A stretch of DNA of 64,000 nucleotides from an uncultured Nostoc sp. (GCF_937863485.1 NZ_CALMFY010000165.1:1-64000), one strand, 5' to 3'; shown: positions 17,041 to 27,883, counted from the stretch's first letter. A program made the numbers and translations. Notes: a model not told the origin generated them from the letters alone.

Positions 17041-20000
17041 TTAATTTTTTGGAGACTGCGCTTGGATTAAGCAATTTCTCAATGTTTCGGCTAACACTTG
17101 TACCTGCGGCTCATTAAGTAGCCCATGATGAGATCCGGGAACGTAATGGACATCTAATTCTCCAGCAACTACGTCGCCCCAGCCGAATTGAGGATCGTAT
17201 TCTGTGCCTATAGCTTCGTCCCGACTTTCATCCTCTGTTCGCAAGAGGATAGCTTCACCAACGTAAGGTGAAAAGATATATTCACTGATGGCTTGAGTGT
17301 TAGCATCTATAATTTTTAAGTGCTTGTCAGTTTCAGGTAAATGAACTACCTCTTGCAAGTAACGATTATATCTATTTTTCAGACGGCGCTTACGCCAATA
17401 ACTCCATCTCACAGCCATTTGCCAAAGGTAGGTAGATCCTTGTTGAACAATTTTATTTAAATGCAAAAAAACTCGCTTCAGAAATGACGTCCGCCAGCTA
17501 TAACCTGGACGACAACTATCAACCATAACTAAAATACCAACTTGTTCACCTTGCTTTTGGAGTTGTTGAGCCATCTCGAAAGCAACTATACCCCCAAAAG
17601 AATAACCTCCCAGAAAATAAGGGCCATTGGGCTGAAGCGTCTGGATTTCTTGAATGTAGTGAGTTGCCATGTCTTCAATCCGCGTATGCAAAGGCTGTTT
17701 TCCATCTAGCCCTTGTGGCTGTAGTGCGTAGAATGGTTGATCTGATCCCAGATGCAGCGCCAATTCACGGAAAGACAAGACTTCTCCACCTAGTCCGTGA
17801 ATACAGAAAAAAGGTGGTTTTGAACCATTGGGTTGAATTTCTACCAGGGATGACCAGGTAGATTTTGATTGGTCTAAGATATTTACTAAAGCCAAGTTTC
17901 TTGCTATATCTTTTTCTTGTTGGGAGATTATTTGGGCTAGAGCCTCTACAGTACCTGACTGGAACAGAATGGCAAGAGGCAGATTTTTACTAAATGTCTT
18001 TTCAATTTGCCAAAACAGTTTTACTGCTAATATGGAGTGTCCTCCTAGCTCAAAGAAGTTGTCCCTGACACCGATAGGCTGAATGCCCAGAACTTGTTCC
18101 CAAATTTTGGTCAGTTGGAATTCTAATTCATCACGGGGAGCCAGATAGGTGTTTTCTGAATCAAGCCTTGTTGAGTCTGGTGCTGGTAAAGCGCGGCGGT
18201 CGATTTTGCCGTTGGGGGTTAGGGGTAAGGTGTCTAGTAAAACGAAAGCACTAGGCACCATATATTCTGGCAGTTTCTGTTTGAGGAAATGGCGTAGTTC
18301 GTCTGTGGTTGGTGTCTGTTCTGGGTGAGGAACGATGTAGGCGACTAGTCGCTGGTTTTCTGGATTATCAACTCTAGCTGTGACGACAGTTTGCTGTATA
18401 TTGGGGTGTTGTGCTAATAAAGCTTCAATTTCTCCAAGTTCGATGCGGAAACCACGAATTTTTACTTGATGATCAAGGCGACCGAGATATTCGATATTAC
18501 CATCACTTAGGTAACGGGCTAAGTCACCTGTTTTGTAAAGACGGCTTTCAAAGTCGCAACTGAATGGATTAGGAATAAATTTTTCTGTTGTTAATTTAGG
18601 CTGATGCAAATAACCCCGTGATAACCCTGCACCACCAATATATAGTTGTCCTGGAACACCCACAGGGACGGGTTGCAAATATTTATCTAAAATGTAAATC
18701 TGGGTGTTGGCTATAGGACGGCCAATGCTCACTAAAGCTTCTTCCTGCTCAATTCGATGAATTGTAGACCAAACAGTTGTTTCTGTCGGTCCGTATAAGT
18801 TCCAAACTTCAGCACCTCTTTGACGTAAGTGGTTAGCTAAATTTTCAGGTAAGGCTTCACCACCACAGAGAATTTTCAGTTGGGCATTTCCTTTCCATCC
18901 CGCTTCTAGTAACATTTGCCAAGTCACAGGAGTGGCTTGCATAACAGTTGCAGCAGAGTTATTGAGTTGTTGTAATAACTGTAAACCGTCGGCAGTAACT
19001 TCCCGACTGACTAAAATTACCTTGGCTCCTAGTGTTAGGGGAAGAAAAATTTCTAAAACCGCAATATCAAAAGATAGGGAAGTAACTGACAACAGACTAT
19101 CAAGGTTGGTTAATTGTAGGTGCTGTTGCATCCCCGTGAGGAAGTTGAGGACGCTGCGATGGGTAATTTGTACACCTTTGGGTTTTCCTGTGGAGCCAGA
19201 AGTATAAATTGTGTAAATTAAATTATCGGGATCAATGTACCTTTGTGGCGAATTTTGCTGATGTGCAGCGATGCAATCCCTGTCGCTATCTAAACAGATA
19301 ATTTCGGCTTGATGGGATGGAAGAGTTTTTAATAAATCTTGCTGGGTTAATAAAATGGAAATTTGCGAGTCTTGCAACATGAACGCCAAGCGCTCTTGGG
19401 GATAGGCCGGGTCTAGGGGGACGTAGGCTGCACCTGCTTTCAGGATACCTAAAATTCCAACTATTAGATTTAGCGATCGCTCCACACAAATCCCCACCGA
19501 CATCTCTGGTTTGACCCCCAGTGATATCAAGTAATGCGCTAGCTGATTAGCACGGTGATTGAGTTGCTGGTAAGTTAGTTGCTGGTTCCCAAAGATAACA
19601 GCAATCGCGTTGGGAGTTCTTTCGGTTTGAGCTTCAAATAACTGATGGATGCAGGTATTTTTGGGGTAGTCAGTTTGAGTATTATTCCACTCTATTAGTA
19701 GCTGATGCTGTTCGGCTGCTGTTAACAGAGGTAAATTTGAAATATGCTGTTCTGGGTTGGCGACGATACCTTCAAGTAAAGTTTGGAAATGCCCCAGCAT
19801 TCGAGCGATCGTTGTAGCATCGAATAAGTCTGTGTTGTATTCAATTCCACCTTTGATCCCCTCTGAAGTTTCTTTAATATCGAGGGTAAGCTCGAACTTT
19901 GCGGTATCATTATGGACTTCTAGAGGGGTAATGGTCAATCCCGGAAGCTCCCAGAGTTCGCTTGGAGTATTGTGGAAGGCAAACATTACCTGAAACAACG

Positions 20001-22956
20001 GCGAGTGGCTCAAATCTCGTTCTGGCTGTAGTTCTTCTACTAGCTTCTCGAAGGGCAGGTCTTGGTGGGCATAAGCTCCTAGTGTTACTTCTCGAACTTG
20101 ACTAAGTAACTGTTGGAAACTTGGGTTGCCTGAAAGGTTAGTGCGTATAGCTAGGGTATTGACAAAGAACCCAATCAACCCTTCGGTTTCAACTTGGTTA
20201 CGACCAGCAATAGGAGAACCGATGAGAATGTCTTCTTGCCCAGTGTAGCGGTGCAATATTATCCCAAAAGCCGCCAGCAATGTCATGAATAGGGTGACAC
20301 CCTGCTGATGCGAGAGTTCTTTTAGGGATGCACTCAGCTTCTGGGGTAAGATCAGGGATTGCACTGCTCCCTGGTAAGTTTGGACTGGTGGGCGTGGTCG
20401 GTCGGTTGGTAATTCTAATACAGTATTAGCACCTGCTAACTGAGTTTTCCAATAATTAATTTGGCTAGAGAGTATTTCACCTGATAGCCATTGGTGCTGC
20501 CACACAGCAAAATCTGCATACTGAATGGGCAATTTTGCCAAAGGGGAAGGCTTATCGCTCAAAAAGGCTTGATAAACGTCTGCTAACTGCTGCTCGATAA
20601 TGCCTATTGACCAACCATCTGAGGCGATGTGGTGCATAACCAATAAGAGTATATGCTCCTGTTCATCTACCTGGAGCAAAGTAGCTCTGAGCATCAAGTC
20701 AGATTCTAAGTTGAAAGGGCGTTGCGCCTCTTGATTTAGGAGACATTCCACTTGCTCCGGTGCTACCTTAATTATTTTGAATTCCACTGGCCGAGGCGTG
20801 CCAATTACTTGTATGGGGCTACCATCAAGTGATTTAATAAAGTTTGTTCGCAGTGTCTGGTGATGGACAATGATCGCATCTAGTGACTGTTGTAAGACAC
20901 GGGCATTTAACTTGCCCATTAAGCGCTGTGCATTCGAGAGGATATATGCTCGGCTGTTGGGTTGCAACTGTTGCAAAAACCACACTCGCTGCTGGGCAAA
21001 GGATAAAGGGGCTGACTCCCGCTTGGCTATTTGGGGAATAGTTTGATTTTGGGGATCATTTTCTTGACTCTCATTTTGGGCGATCGCTTGAGCTAAAGTA
21101 GCGATCGTTGGATTCTCAAATAAGATTTGCAACGGTATTTCTATCCGAAAGGCTTGGCGAACCCGAGACATCACTTGAGTAGCCAGCAGTGAATGACCTC
21201 CCAATTCAAAAAAATTGTCGTGGATGCCTACTTGTTCCAGACGCAAAACTTTCGCCCAGATGGTAGCTAAAACTTCTTCTGTCGAATTCTCAGGTGGAAC
21301 AAAGTTAGTTGAGAGCCTAAAAGTAAATGTATCCGGTGCAGGCAAGGCGTGGCGGTCTATTTTACCGTTGGGATTTAATGGTAGGGTGTCCAAAAATACA
21401 AAGAAACTAGGCACCATGTATTCAGGTAGCCGAGTTTCCAAAAAGCGACGCAATTCAGACTGGCTAGGGATTTGCTCTGGACTGGCAACAACATATGCCA
21501 CGAGTTGCTTGTCACCAGGAACATCCTCTCTAGCTATGACTAGAGTCTGTGTCAGTGCTGGATGTTGAACTAATATGGTTTCAATTTCTCCTAATTCAAT
21601 TCGGAAGCCACGTATTTTCACTTGGTGGTCAATACGACCAAGGAACTCGATGTTACCATCGCTCAAATAACGTGCTAAATCCCCAGTTTTGTAAAGATAT
21701 GCCCCTCTTTTAGAACTAAAAGGGTCGAAAATGAACTTATCTATGGTCAATTCTGGACGATTAAGATAGGCTCGCGCTAGACCAATACCGCCAATGTGCA
21801 GTTCACCTGATTCACCAAAAGGCACAGGCTGCAAATTTTCATCGAGGATGTGAATCTCTGCATTAGTAATCGGGCGACCAATGGGAGCAATCGCATAATT
21901 AGTGCCGCGCTGGCAAGTCCAGAAAGTGGTATCAATGGAAGCTTCTGTCGGACCATAGCAATTATGGAGAACATTGTCCAAATTCAGTTGAGCAAAAAAG
22001 CGTTCTATGAGTTCGCTAGGTAAAGCTTCACCACCGCAGGTAATATGCCTGATGAATCGGCAATTCTCAATTCCCTTCTCTTCCAATAAGACACGCAGTA
22101 TAGAAGGGACTAAGGCCAGGACTGTGATTTGTTGCTCAGTAATCACCTTCACAAGGTAGGCAGTATCTTGATGTCCACCAGGGCGAGCCATGATCAATTG
22201 CCCTCCGAAGCACAATGGCCAGAATATCTGCCATACTGAAGGGTCGAAGCTAAAAGAAATAGTCAGTAAAACTTTGTCAGCCTGAGTTAATCCAAAAGTT
22301 GTTTGCTTCCAGTAGAGTTGATTGCAAATCCCCCGATGAGGGATCATTACACCCTTGGGCTGTCCTGTAGACCCTGATGTGTAGATTACGTAGATGAGAT
22401 GATCAGCCGTTGTCTCATTTACAGGATTTTCTTGACTGTTTCGGATATTCCCTTGCCAGTTTGAGTCCAGACAAATTACTTGTGCTTGATGCGGTGGTAA
22501 ATTCTTGACAAATTTTTCTTGGGTTAACAATACTGGTGTCTGCGTGTCTTCCAAAATGAAGGCTAAACGCTCTGAAGGATATGCCGGGTCTAAAGGTACA
22601 TAAGCACCTCCAGCTTTAAGAATTCCCAGCAGTCCTACAATCATCTCCAAGGAGCGCTCTAGGCAAATGCCTACAAGTACTTCAGGCCCAACCCCTAAAG
22701 CACGTAGGTAGTGCGCTAGTTGATTGGCCCGGTGGTTTAACTGCCGATAGGTAAGTTGTGTATTTTCAAATACTACAGCAATGGCTTGGGGCGATCGCTC
22801 TACTTGCATCTCAAACATTTGATGGATGCACAGATCGTGATGATGAACTGCTTGGGTTTCATTCCATTCCTGTAAAACTTGAGTGCCAATGATCTGACTT
22901 AAGGTATCTAACGGAATATTTTGTTTATATTCTGAAGTCTGGCTATTTATCTGCAT
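17041..22956 (-). CDS. Dimodular non-ribosomal peptide synthetase (A-T-C-A-T-TE)
   Basis: 1971 residues. Domains: A1 (about 35-540, YTSGSTGQPKG, YKTGDLARY), T1 (GGHSLL, Ser near 586), C (MHHIASDGW near 773), A2 (about 1110-1600, YTSGSTGKPKG), T2 (GGHSIL, near 1638) and a type I thioesterase (GYSFGG Ser near 1784; GSHHGL His near 1943). There is no leading C domain, so module 1 loads and module 2 condenses and releases: the predicted product is a dipeptide, linear or diketopiperazine-like. By hand alignment to GrsA, the A2 pocket reads close to DILQLGLVWK, the glycine code. A1 reads about DPWATGCIDK, which I do not recognise. No MbtH, PPTase, transporter or tailoring gene is adjacent. Confidence 0.93.
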   Translation of the reverse strand: MQINSQTSEYKQNIPLDTLSQIIGTQVLQEWNETQAVHHHDLCIHQMFEMQVERSPQAIAVVFENTQLTYRQLNHRANQLAHYLRALGVGPEVLVGICLERSLEMIVGLLGILKAGGAYVPLDPAYPSERLAFILEDTQTPVLLTQEKFVKNLPPHQAQVICLDSNWQGNIRNSQENPVNETTADHLIYVIYTSGSTGQPKGVMIPHRGICNQLYWKQTTFGLTQADKVLLTISFSFDPSVWQIFWPLCFGGQLIMARPGGHQDTAYLVKVITEQQITVLALVPSILRVLLEEKGIENCRFIRHITCGGEALPSELIERFFAQLNLDNVLHNCYGPTEASIDTTFWTCQRGTNYAIAPIGRPITNAEIHILDENLQPVPFGESGELHIGGIGLARAYLNRPELTIDKFIFDPFSSKRGAYLYKTGDLARYLSDGNIEFLGRIDHQVKIRGFRIELGEIETILVQHPALTQTLVIAREDVPGDKQLVAYVVASPEQIPSQSELRRFLETRLPEYMVPSFFVFLDTLPLNPNGKIDRHALPAPDTFTFRLSTNFVPPENSTEEVLATIWAKVLRLEQVGIHDNFFELGGHSLLATQVMSRVRQAFRIEIPLQILFENPTIATLAQAIAQNESQENDPQNQTIPQIAKRESAPLSFAQQRVWFLQQLQPNSRAYILSNAQRLMGKLNARVLQQSLDAIIVHHQTLRTNFIKSLDGSPIQVIGTPRPVEFKIIKVAPEQVECLLNQEAQRPFNLESDLMLRATLLQVDEQEHILLLVMHHIASDGWSIGIIEQQLADVYQAFLSDKPSPLAKLPIQYADFAVWQHQWLSGEILSSQINYWKTQLAGANTVLELPTDRPRPPVQTYQGAVQSLILPQKLSASLKELSHQQGVTLFMTLLAAFGIILHRYTGQEDILIGSPIAGRNQVETEGLIGFFVNTLAIRTNLSGNPSFQQLLSQVREVTLGAYAHQDLPFEKLVEELQPERDLSHSPLFQVMFAFHNTPSELWELPGLTITPLEVHNDTAKFELTLDIKETSEGIKGGIEYNTDLFDATTIARMLGHFQTLLEGIVANPEQHISNLPLLTAAEQHQLLIEWNNTQTDYPKNTCIHQLFEAQTERTPNAIAVIFGNQQLTYQQLNHRANQLAHYLISLGVKPEMSVGICVERSLNLIVGILGILKAGAAYVPLDPAYPQERLAFMLQDSQISILLTQQDLLKTLPSHQAEIICLDSDRDCIAAHQQNSPQRYIDPDNLIYTIYTSGSTGKPKGVQITHRSVLNFLTGMQQHLQLTNLDSLLSVTSLSFDIAVLEIFLPLTLGAKVILVSREVTADGLQLLQQLNNSAATVMQATPVTWQMLLEAGWKGNAQLKILCGGEALPENLANHLRQRGAEVWNLYGPTETTVWSTIHRIEQEEALVSIGRPIANTQIYILDKYLQPVPVGVPGQLYIGGAGLSRGYLHQPKLTTEKFIPNPFSCDFESRLYKTGDLARYLSDGNIEYLGRLDHQVKIRGFRIELGEIEALLAQHPNIQQTVVTARVDNPENQRLVAYIVPHPEQTPTTDELRHFLKQKLPEYMVPSAFVLLDTLPLTPNGKIDRRALPAPDSTRLDSENTYLAPRDELEFQLTKIWEQVLGIQPIGVRDNFFELGGHSILAVKLFWQIEKTFSKNLPLAILFQSGTVEALAQIISQQEKDIARNLALVNILDQSKSTWSSLVEIQPNGSKPPFFCIHGLGGEVLSFRELALHLGSDQPFYALQPQGLDGKQPLHTRIEDMATHYIQEIQTLQPNGPYFLGGYSFGGIVAFEMAQQLQKQGEQVGILVMVDSCRPGYSWRTSFLKRVFLHLNKIVQQGSTYLWQMAVRWSYWRKRRLKNRYNRYLQEVVHLPETDKHLKIIDANTQAISEYIFSPYVGEAILLRTEDESRDEAIGTEYDPQFGWGDVVAGELDVHYVPGSHHGLLNEPQVQVLAETLRNCLIQAQSPKN

Positions 22957-24636
22957 TTTCTATATATCAACTCCATCAGGAAATAGCATTTTTTTAATTT
23001 GTTTATTAATATGTATGGTGTGTTTATAACAAATTATTTATTATATGTAATGCTGCATATTAACGCTAGCAATATAAAAGTCTAAATTTATACACGTAAA
23101 GCCTACCTTGCTTTAAGAGCGGGACGCTGCGTGAATGGCAATGGCAAAGCCGAACTTGTATTTCAAGCTCTAGCTAATCGATTTCTACTTAACATAATAA
23201 TTCCCATATTTTTATTCGTAACTCTCTAATTAAAACTTTTAAATAAGATTAAAATCAAAAAATCCACTATTACATTGTTAAGATCCAGTCAAACAAAAGC
23301 ATTTGATTTGCGACTTTACCTTTTTTTGGCAAATATTTTTTTACGTACTTAGATAGACTAAATACAACACTGAAAAGACTTTATCGTTTTTTATAACAAT
23401 TTGCTAAATGAAAAAATAATTATTACCGAATCTTCATTATGTTTCTTGATATGTAAAAATAATGTAAAGCTATAATCATAATTGGCTAAAATAATTAAGT
23501 AGGTCAGTGTAAAAAGTTATCATTGGAATAATGCAGGAGGCTGGAAAAAAGAGGGTTTTAGCCTCGTTCATTTTTCTTTAGATAGTTATCTTTAATTTGT
23601 GCTTTCCTACTTATGCAAGACTCAGTGAAACCCTCATCAGGTGGGTTTGATGTCACTATAGATAAAGCATATATGAAGCTAAAATTTTGCACATGGACTT
23701 AACATATATATCAATGTGACGTAAGATACAAATAAAATCTTCAGTTTTTTCTCGCAGCGAACACCCATTCAAGCCCTTTGGCTACAAGCCAAGACTTGCA
23801 GCAAGCAAATCCTATGTTAATTTTTTATGGTGATGCTACCGTGCCCAATCCCTCAATTTTTGATAGTTCAAAATTACAACGGTTCAAAATGCAATGTTAC
23901 AGGCACAAAAAAATTGGCTCTCTGTCAGGAGGAAAAAATGTCTATAACCTAGATATGACAAGATTTACAAAGATGAAGCTTTGTTGATATTATTTCCAGT
24001 TATTAGAATTTATTTTCATTAATCTGTGACCAATTGTCTAGCAATGCCCATGAGACTGACCCAATAACCACAATATTCTATATGTAAATTTTTGTAACAA
24101 TAATCAAATTTTTGATGCATTTTGTTATAACTTATGGTTGTAAGTTTTGTTAATCAGTAATTATGCGTAAATAAAGAGAGAACTTCTAAGCAAGGCTAAA
24201 TTAGTCTAGCTAAACATGCTACAGTAATTTAGGAAGGAATATCATTATTATTGTTTCATAGAAGTGCAACTCTGCAATGTAACTGTAGTAATTCAGTTCA
24301 ACTATTACGCACCTTAAAAATCCTAATATTTATACCTAACCTACTTGATTATTAAGGTTAGGAATTTTATTCAACTATTAAATTAACTCACCAACAAATT
24401 TTTGGCATCAAAGCTCAAAATTTCCAGACTAAACTAGATTTTACCCTGCAACAAAAGCTAAATATCTGGGTAGTAACCGCACTCAAACCGACCCTGGAAA
24501 ATGCTTTTGCTTAAGAACTTAAAGTTACTCCAAACAAAATGGTTAATAGTAGACTACAAAGGCCAAGTTTCTTTGAAAGAAAAATGTGAGATACTCTACT
24601 TGTCTTATATAAATTTCCATCAAATAACTACATTAA
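22957..24636. other. 1.7 kb AT-rich region between NRPS and EPS genes
   Basis: No gene of normal size. It must hold the NRPS promoter at its left end and the promoter of the polysaccharide genes at its right end. Two hairpins stand out: GAGGCT...AGCCTC with inner AAAA/TTTT (23537-23565, followed by a T-rich stretch) and AAACCC...GGGTTT (23628-23648). Near 24383-24515 a frame reads FGIKAQNFQTKLDFTLQQKL and on to NAFA-stop, which looks like coding residue without a start. It could be a small-RNA locus or simply decayed DNA. Confidence 0.5.
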
Positions 24637-24648
24637 GTGTTCCTAACT

Positions 24649-26091
24649 ATGAGTAATCAAAGCATTACAACAAATAAATTCAGTGAGGTGCCTTTGGATC
24701 TACGTGCATCTGCATTTGTCCGGGTACGCAAGGGTTCGTGGTGGTTGAGATTAACAACACTGTTTTTAGTAGACTATACTCTTTTATTCTTAGCTTGGGT
24801 TTTAGCTGGATATCAATCTTCTTATGGACATTTTACTTGGTATATACCGAGTCATTATTTACCGATTTTAATAACTATTGGGATTCAAATAGGATCACTA
24901 GCTGTCCAAGGTATTTATCGAGAAGGTCAAAAACGTTATGACTATTTCAATATCATCAAATCACTAACTTTTGCTCATGGATTAATACTTCTTGTTTGTT
25001 CTTTGTATAAACCAGTTGTTGATATTACACGTCCAAGATTAATTTTATTATCTTGGGTGCTAAGTATATTATTTATTTGTACTGGTAGATATGCTGTAAA
25101 TATTACTCTTGAATATCTCCGTAAGCAGAGAAAAATAGTTCGTTCTTCTGTATTCATTATTTGTGATCCTCAAGATCATGAACAGATTGCTAGTTTTATA
25201 AAAAAAGAAAAACATTACATCGTATCTGGAACGGCGAATGCTAATTCATTAGACAGATATCAACGTCAGCAAACCTTGAATCAACTTAATCAATTAGCTG
25301 TAACAGAAGTTTTTATATCTTGGGATGCTCTAAAAAACAGAATGTTTTTATGCTGGTTATTTCAAGCATCTGGCATCCAAGTGCATATTTTGCCAATGGA
25401 ATTAAAACCAATTTATAAGAATGTAGAATTTAATAGAATAGGAGGAATGCCTTGTCTCAGCTTAGATTGTCCGATAATTACAGGTAAAGATTTTTGGATA
25501 AAGCGCAGTTGTGATTTTTGCTTCGCGGCTTTATTTGTAATGTTATCATTCCCTATTTATATAACTATAGCTATAGCTATCAAACTGGACTCTCCCGGCA
25601 CAATATTTTACAGGCAAACCCGTATAGGTTTACATGGGCAACAGTTTAAAGTATGGAAATTCAGAACTATGAGGTCTGATGCAGAAAAATTACAGAAAGA
25701 ATTAGAAGCATTAAATGAAGCGAAAGATGGGATTATCTTTAAAATTAAAGACGATCCTCGCATTACCCGTGTTGGAAAATTTCTTCGTCGTTACAGCTTA
25801 GACGAATTACCTCAACTTTTTAATGTTATCTTTGGAGAAATGAGTATAGTAGGACCTCGCCCTTTACCTACTAGAGATGTTGATAAGTTTTCTGAACATC
25901 ATTTTATCCGACATGAAGTTTTACCTGGTATTACAGGTCTCTGGCAAGTCTCAGGTCGCTCGGATATTTTAGATTTTGAACAAGTGATTAATCTTGATCT
26001 TAGCTACATTGAAAATTGGTCGCTTGGGTTAGACTTTGAAATTCTGCTCAAAACAGTTATGGTAGTTTTGAAAAAAGAAGGTGCTTACTAA
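24649..26091 (+). CDS. Priming sugar transferase (polyprenyl-phosphate glycosylphosphotransferase)
   Basis: 480 residues from the ATG at 24649; an in-frame GTG lies 4 codons earlier. The N-terminus has about five membrane spans, the middle is a soluble CoA-binding-like domain, and the C-terminus is a bacterial sugar transferase domain (PF02397): RSCDFCFAALFVMLS, FYRQTRIGLHG, KFRTMRSDAE, LRRYSLDELPQLFNV and VGPRPLP. It attaches the first sugar-phosphate to undecaprenyl phosphate at the inner face of the plasma membrane and so starts the repeat unit. It is the first gene of the rightward polysaccharide set. Confidence 0.93.
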   Translation: MSNQSITTNKFSEVPLDLRASAFVRVRKGSWWLRLTTLFLVDYTLLFLAWVLAGYQSSYGHFTWYIPSHYLPILITIGIQIGSLAVQGIYREGQKRYDYFNIIKSLTFAHGLILLVCSLYKPVVDITRPRLILLSWVLSILFICTGRYAVNITLEYLRKQRKIVRSSVFIICDPQDHEQIASFIKKEKHYIVSGTANANSLDRYQRQQTLNQLNQLAVTEVFISWDALKNRMFLCWLFQASGIQVHILPMELKPIYKNVEFNRIGGMPCLSLDCPIITGKDFWIKRSCDFCFAALFVMLSFPIYITIAIAIKLDSPGTIFYRQTRIGLHGQQFKVWKFRTMRSDAEKLQKELEALNEAKDGIIFKIKDDPRITRVGKFLRRYSLDELPQLFNVIFGEMSIVGPRPLPTRDVDKFSEHHFIRHEVLPGITGLWQVSGRSDILDFEQVINLDLSYIENWSLGLDFEILLKTVMVVLKKEGAY

Positions 26092-26164
26092 GGAAAAACA
26101 AAACCAGGTATGTATAGAACAGCTAGAACAATTTCTAACTATATATATCTGAAAAAGTCAAGTT

Positions 26165-26347
26165 ATGACATATGGTTTTGAGATAATTAACCTGCGTGAA
26201 GTAGTTATTAGCACTACATTGGGAAGCTTGGGAGGTGTTGCATTAGTTTCGCAATATAAGTTAATTGGTGCAGCTTTAATGGTATTATTAATGACTATTC
26301 TTGGTTTTAGCCAGTTTATTTATTTCACCTATACTCGCCTATTTTGA
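26165..26347 (+). CDS. Tiny membrane protein, candidate
   Basis: 60 residues, with one or two hydrophobic spans (VVISTTLGSLGGVALVS and IGAALMVLLMTILGFSQFIYF). Nothing competes for this stretch, and it lies within the EPS operon in the same orientation, 70 bases after the sugar transferase. No strong ribosome site is visible. It might be half of one two-part membrane protein with the next ORF. Confidence 0.4.
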   Translation: MTYGFEIINLREVVISTTLGSLGGVALVSQYKLIGAALMVLLMTILGFSQFIYFTYTRLF

Positions 26348-26365
26348 TTAAACTTATGGCGAATT

Positions 26366-26551
26366 ATGATCAGACCCTTAATGATAAGCATTTTAATGCT
26401 ACTTGTATTCGTCTTATTACAAAAAATTAGCTTAGATTTTATGTTCACTCTAATTATTGCAATTTGTACCTATGGTTTATTTGTGAGTTATCTAGGTATT
26501 CGTGCGTTTAGTGGGTTTCATTTTTTGTGGATAAAACTTTTAAGAGTTTAG
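26366..26551 (+). CDS. Tiny membrane protein, candidate
   Basis: 61 residues, almost entirely hydrophobic (MIRPLMISILMLLVFVLLQK, then FMFTLIIAICTYGLFVSYLG). It follows the previous tiny ORF after 18 bases in a different frame. A frameshifted single gene or two small subunits are both possible. No family recognised. Confidence 0.4.
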   Translation: MIRPLMISILMLLVFVLLQKISLDFMFTLIIAICTYGLFVSYLGIRAFSGFHFLWIKLLRV

Positions 26552-26637
26552 TAAATTGTTTAATAAAAAATCCTGCTAGTAATGCATCTAAATTTGTTGA
26601 TTAAAGAAATAATTTAAATGAGAATATAATTTTAATT

Positions 26638-27735
26638 ATGATTAAGGTTGCTCTATTACATTTTGGCTTTGAAGACTACACTATCGAATTAGCAAACAGT
26701 TTGGTTAAATATGTTGATTTAACGCTAATTCATCCCGAAAAAATCTCAGATGTCTGTAGCAAGGTTCTTGATTCCAATATCCGCGTCGTTAGCTTTAAAA
26801 AACCACGGATTCGCGACCCGCGCAACCTATTGTCTATGGGCAGTATGATGCATATTATCAAAAACATACAGCCAGATATTTTACATGTGCAAGAAACTAA
26901 TGATCCTTGGTACGATTGGACTTTGTTACTCAACAAAATGCCACCATTAGTGACAACTATCCACGATATATTCCGTCACCCAGGGGATAACAGCACTGCA
27001 TTTGGTTCCGAGTATACCAGACGTATTGGCTTCTACCGTTCCCAACAATTGATTGTCCATACTAATCAACTAAAAAAGATTCTAATTGAGCAATTTCGTA
27101 TACCTCAAGAGCGAGTCAATGTTTTACCTCATGGGGAACTTGGTAGTTTGTATCAGCGTCGAAGTAATCAAAATATTCAAGTCCGTGAGCCATGTACCTT
27201 GCTATTTTTTGGACGGATCTTGCCCTACAAGGGATTGAAATATTTGCTTGAAGCTATGCCCTTAATTGCTGAATGTATACCTGAAGTCAAGCTGATTATT
27301 GCTGGAAAGGGAGAAAATATAAGGCAGTATTTCCCTAATGGTTATGATCAGAAACGCTACAAGATTATCAATGACTTTATCCCCTTTGAAGAAGTATGTA
27401 ATCTATTTAAACGCAGCACGGCAACAGTTCTGCCATATATCGAAGCTTCTCAAAGTGGTGTGGCAGCTTTGTCTTATGGAATGGGAACGCTGGTTGTAGC
27501 TTCTGAGGTGGGGGGATTGAGTGAGATAGTTCAACATAAAAAAGATGGGTTATTAGTTCCACCCCGTGACGTTTCAGCTCTAGCTGATGCTATCATTTGT
27601 TTGCTAAAGGATCGCAACTTGCAACAAGGTATGCAAACAGCGGCACTAGCTCGCTCTCAGGAAGATTTAAATTGGTCAAATATTGCTGGTCAAACTGTGG
27701 AAGTTTATCAAAAAACTATAAGAATGAGACATTGA
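26638..27735 (+). CDS. Glycosyltransferase family 4 (GT-B)
   Basis: 365 residues. The N-terminal half (ILHVQETNDPWYDW) is the acceptor side and the C-terminal half is a Glycos_transf_1 domain: LLFFGRILPYKGLKYLLEAM near 190-210, then PYIEASQSGVAALSYGMG, which supplies the E-x7-E-like nucleotide-sugar site, and VVASEVGGLSEIV. It adds one sugar from a nucleotide donor to the growing lipid-linked unit in the cytoplasm. Donor and linkage unknown. Confidence 0.88.
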   Translation: MIKVALLHFGFEDYTIELANSLVKYVDLTLIHPEKISDVCSKVLDSNIRVVSFKKPRIRDPRNLLSMGSMMHIIKNIQPDILHVQETNDPWYDWTLLLNKMPPLVTTIHDIFRHPGDNSTAFGSEYTRRIGFYRSQQLIVHTNQLKKILIEQFRIPQERVNVLPHGELGSLYQRRSNQNIQVREPCTLLFFGRILPYKGLKYLLEAMPLIAECIPEVKLIIAGKGENIRQYFPNGYDQKRYKIINDFIPFEEVCNLFKRSTATVLPYIEASQSGVAALSYGMGTLVVASEVGGLSEIVQHKKDGLLVPPRDVSALADAIICLLKDRNLQQGMQTAALARSQEDLNWSNIAGQTVEVYQKTIRMRH

Positions 27736-27883
27736 TACAACTGTACTTATTACTTTGGCATTTAACGAAAATAATAATTACAAATCTAATAAACAAAGTA
27801 TTTCTCAAAATCGATTTAGACTACCAACCACGAATCCCTGATTTGCTTAATCTGTTTTCTATATGTATACATAATCATAAAAA

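Noticed and set aside
23778-23987. Plus-strand frame of 69 codons in the large gap
   Set aside because: Weak start (TTG), no recognised family and no conserved pattern.
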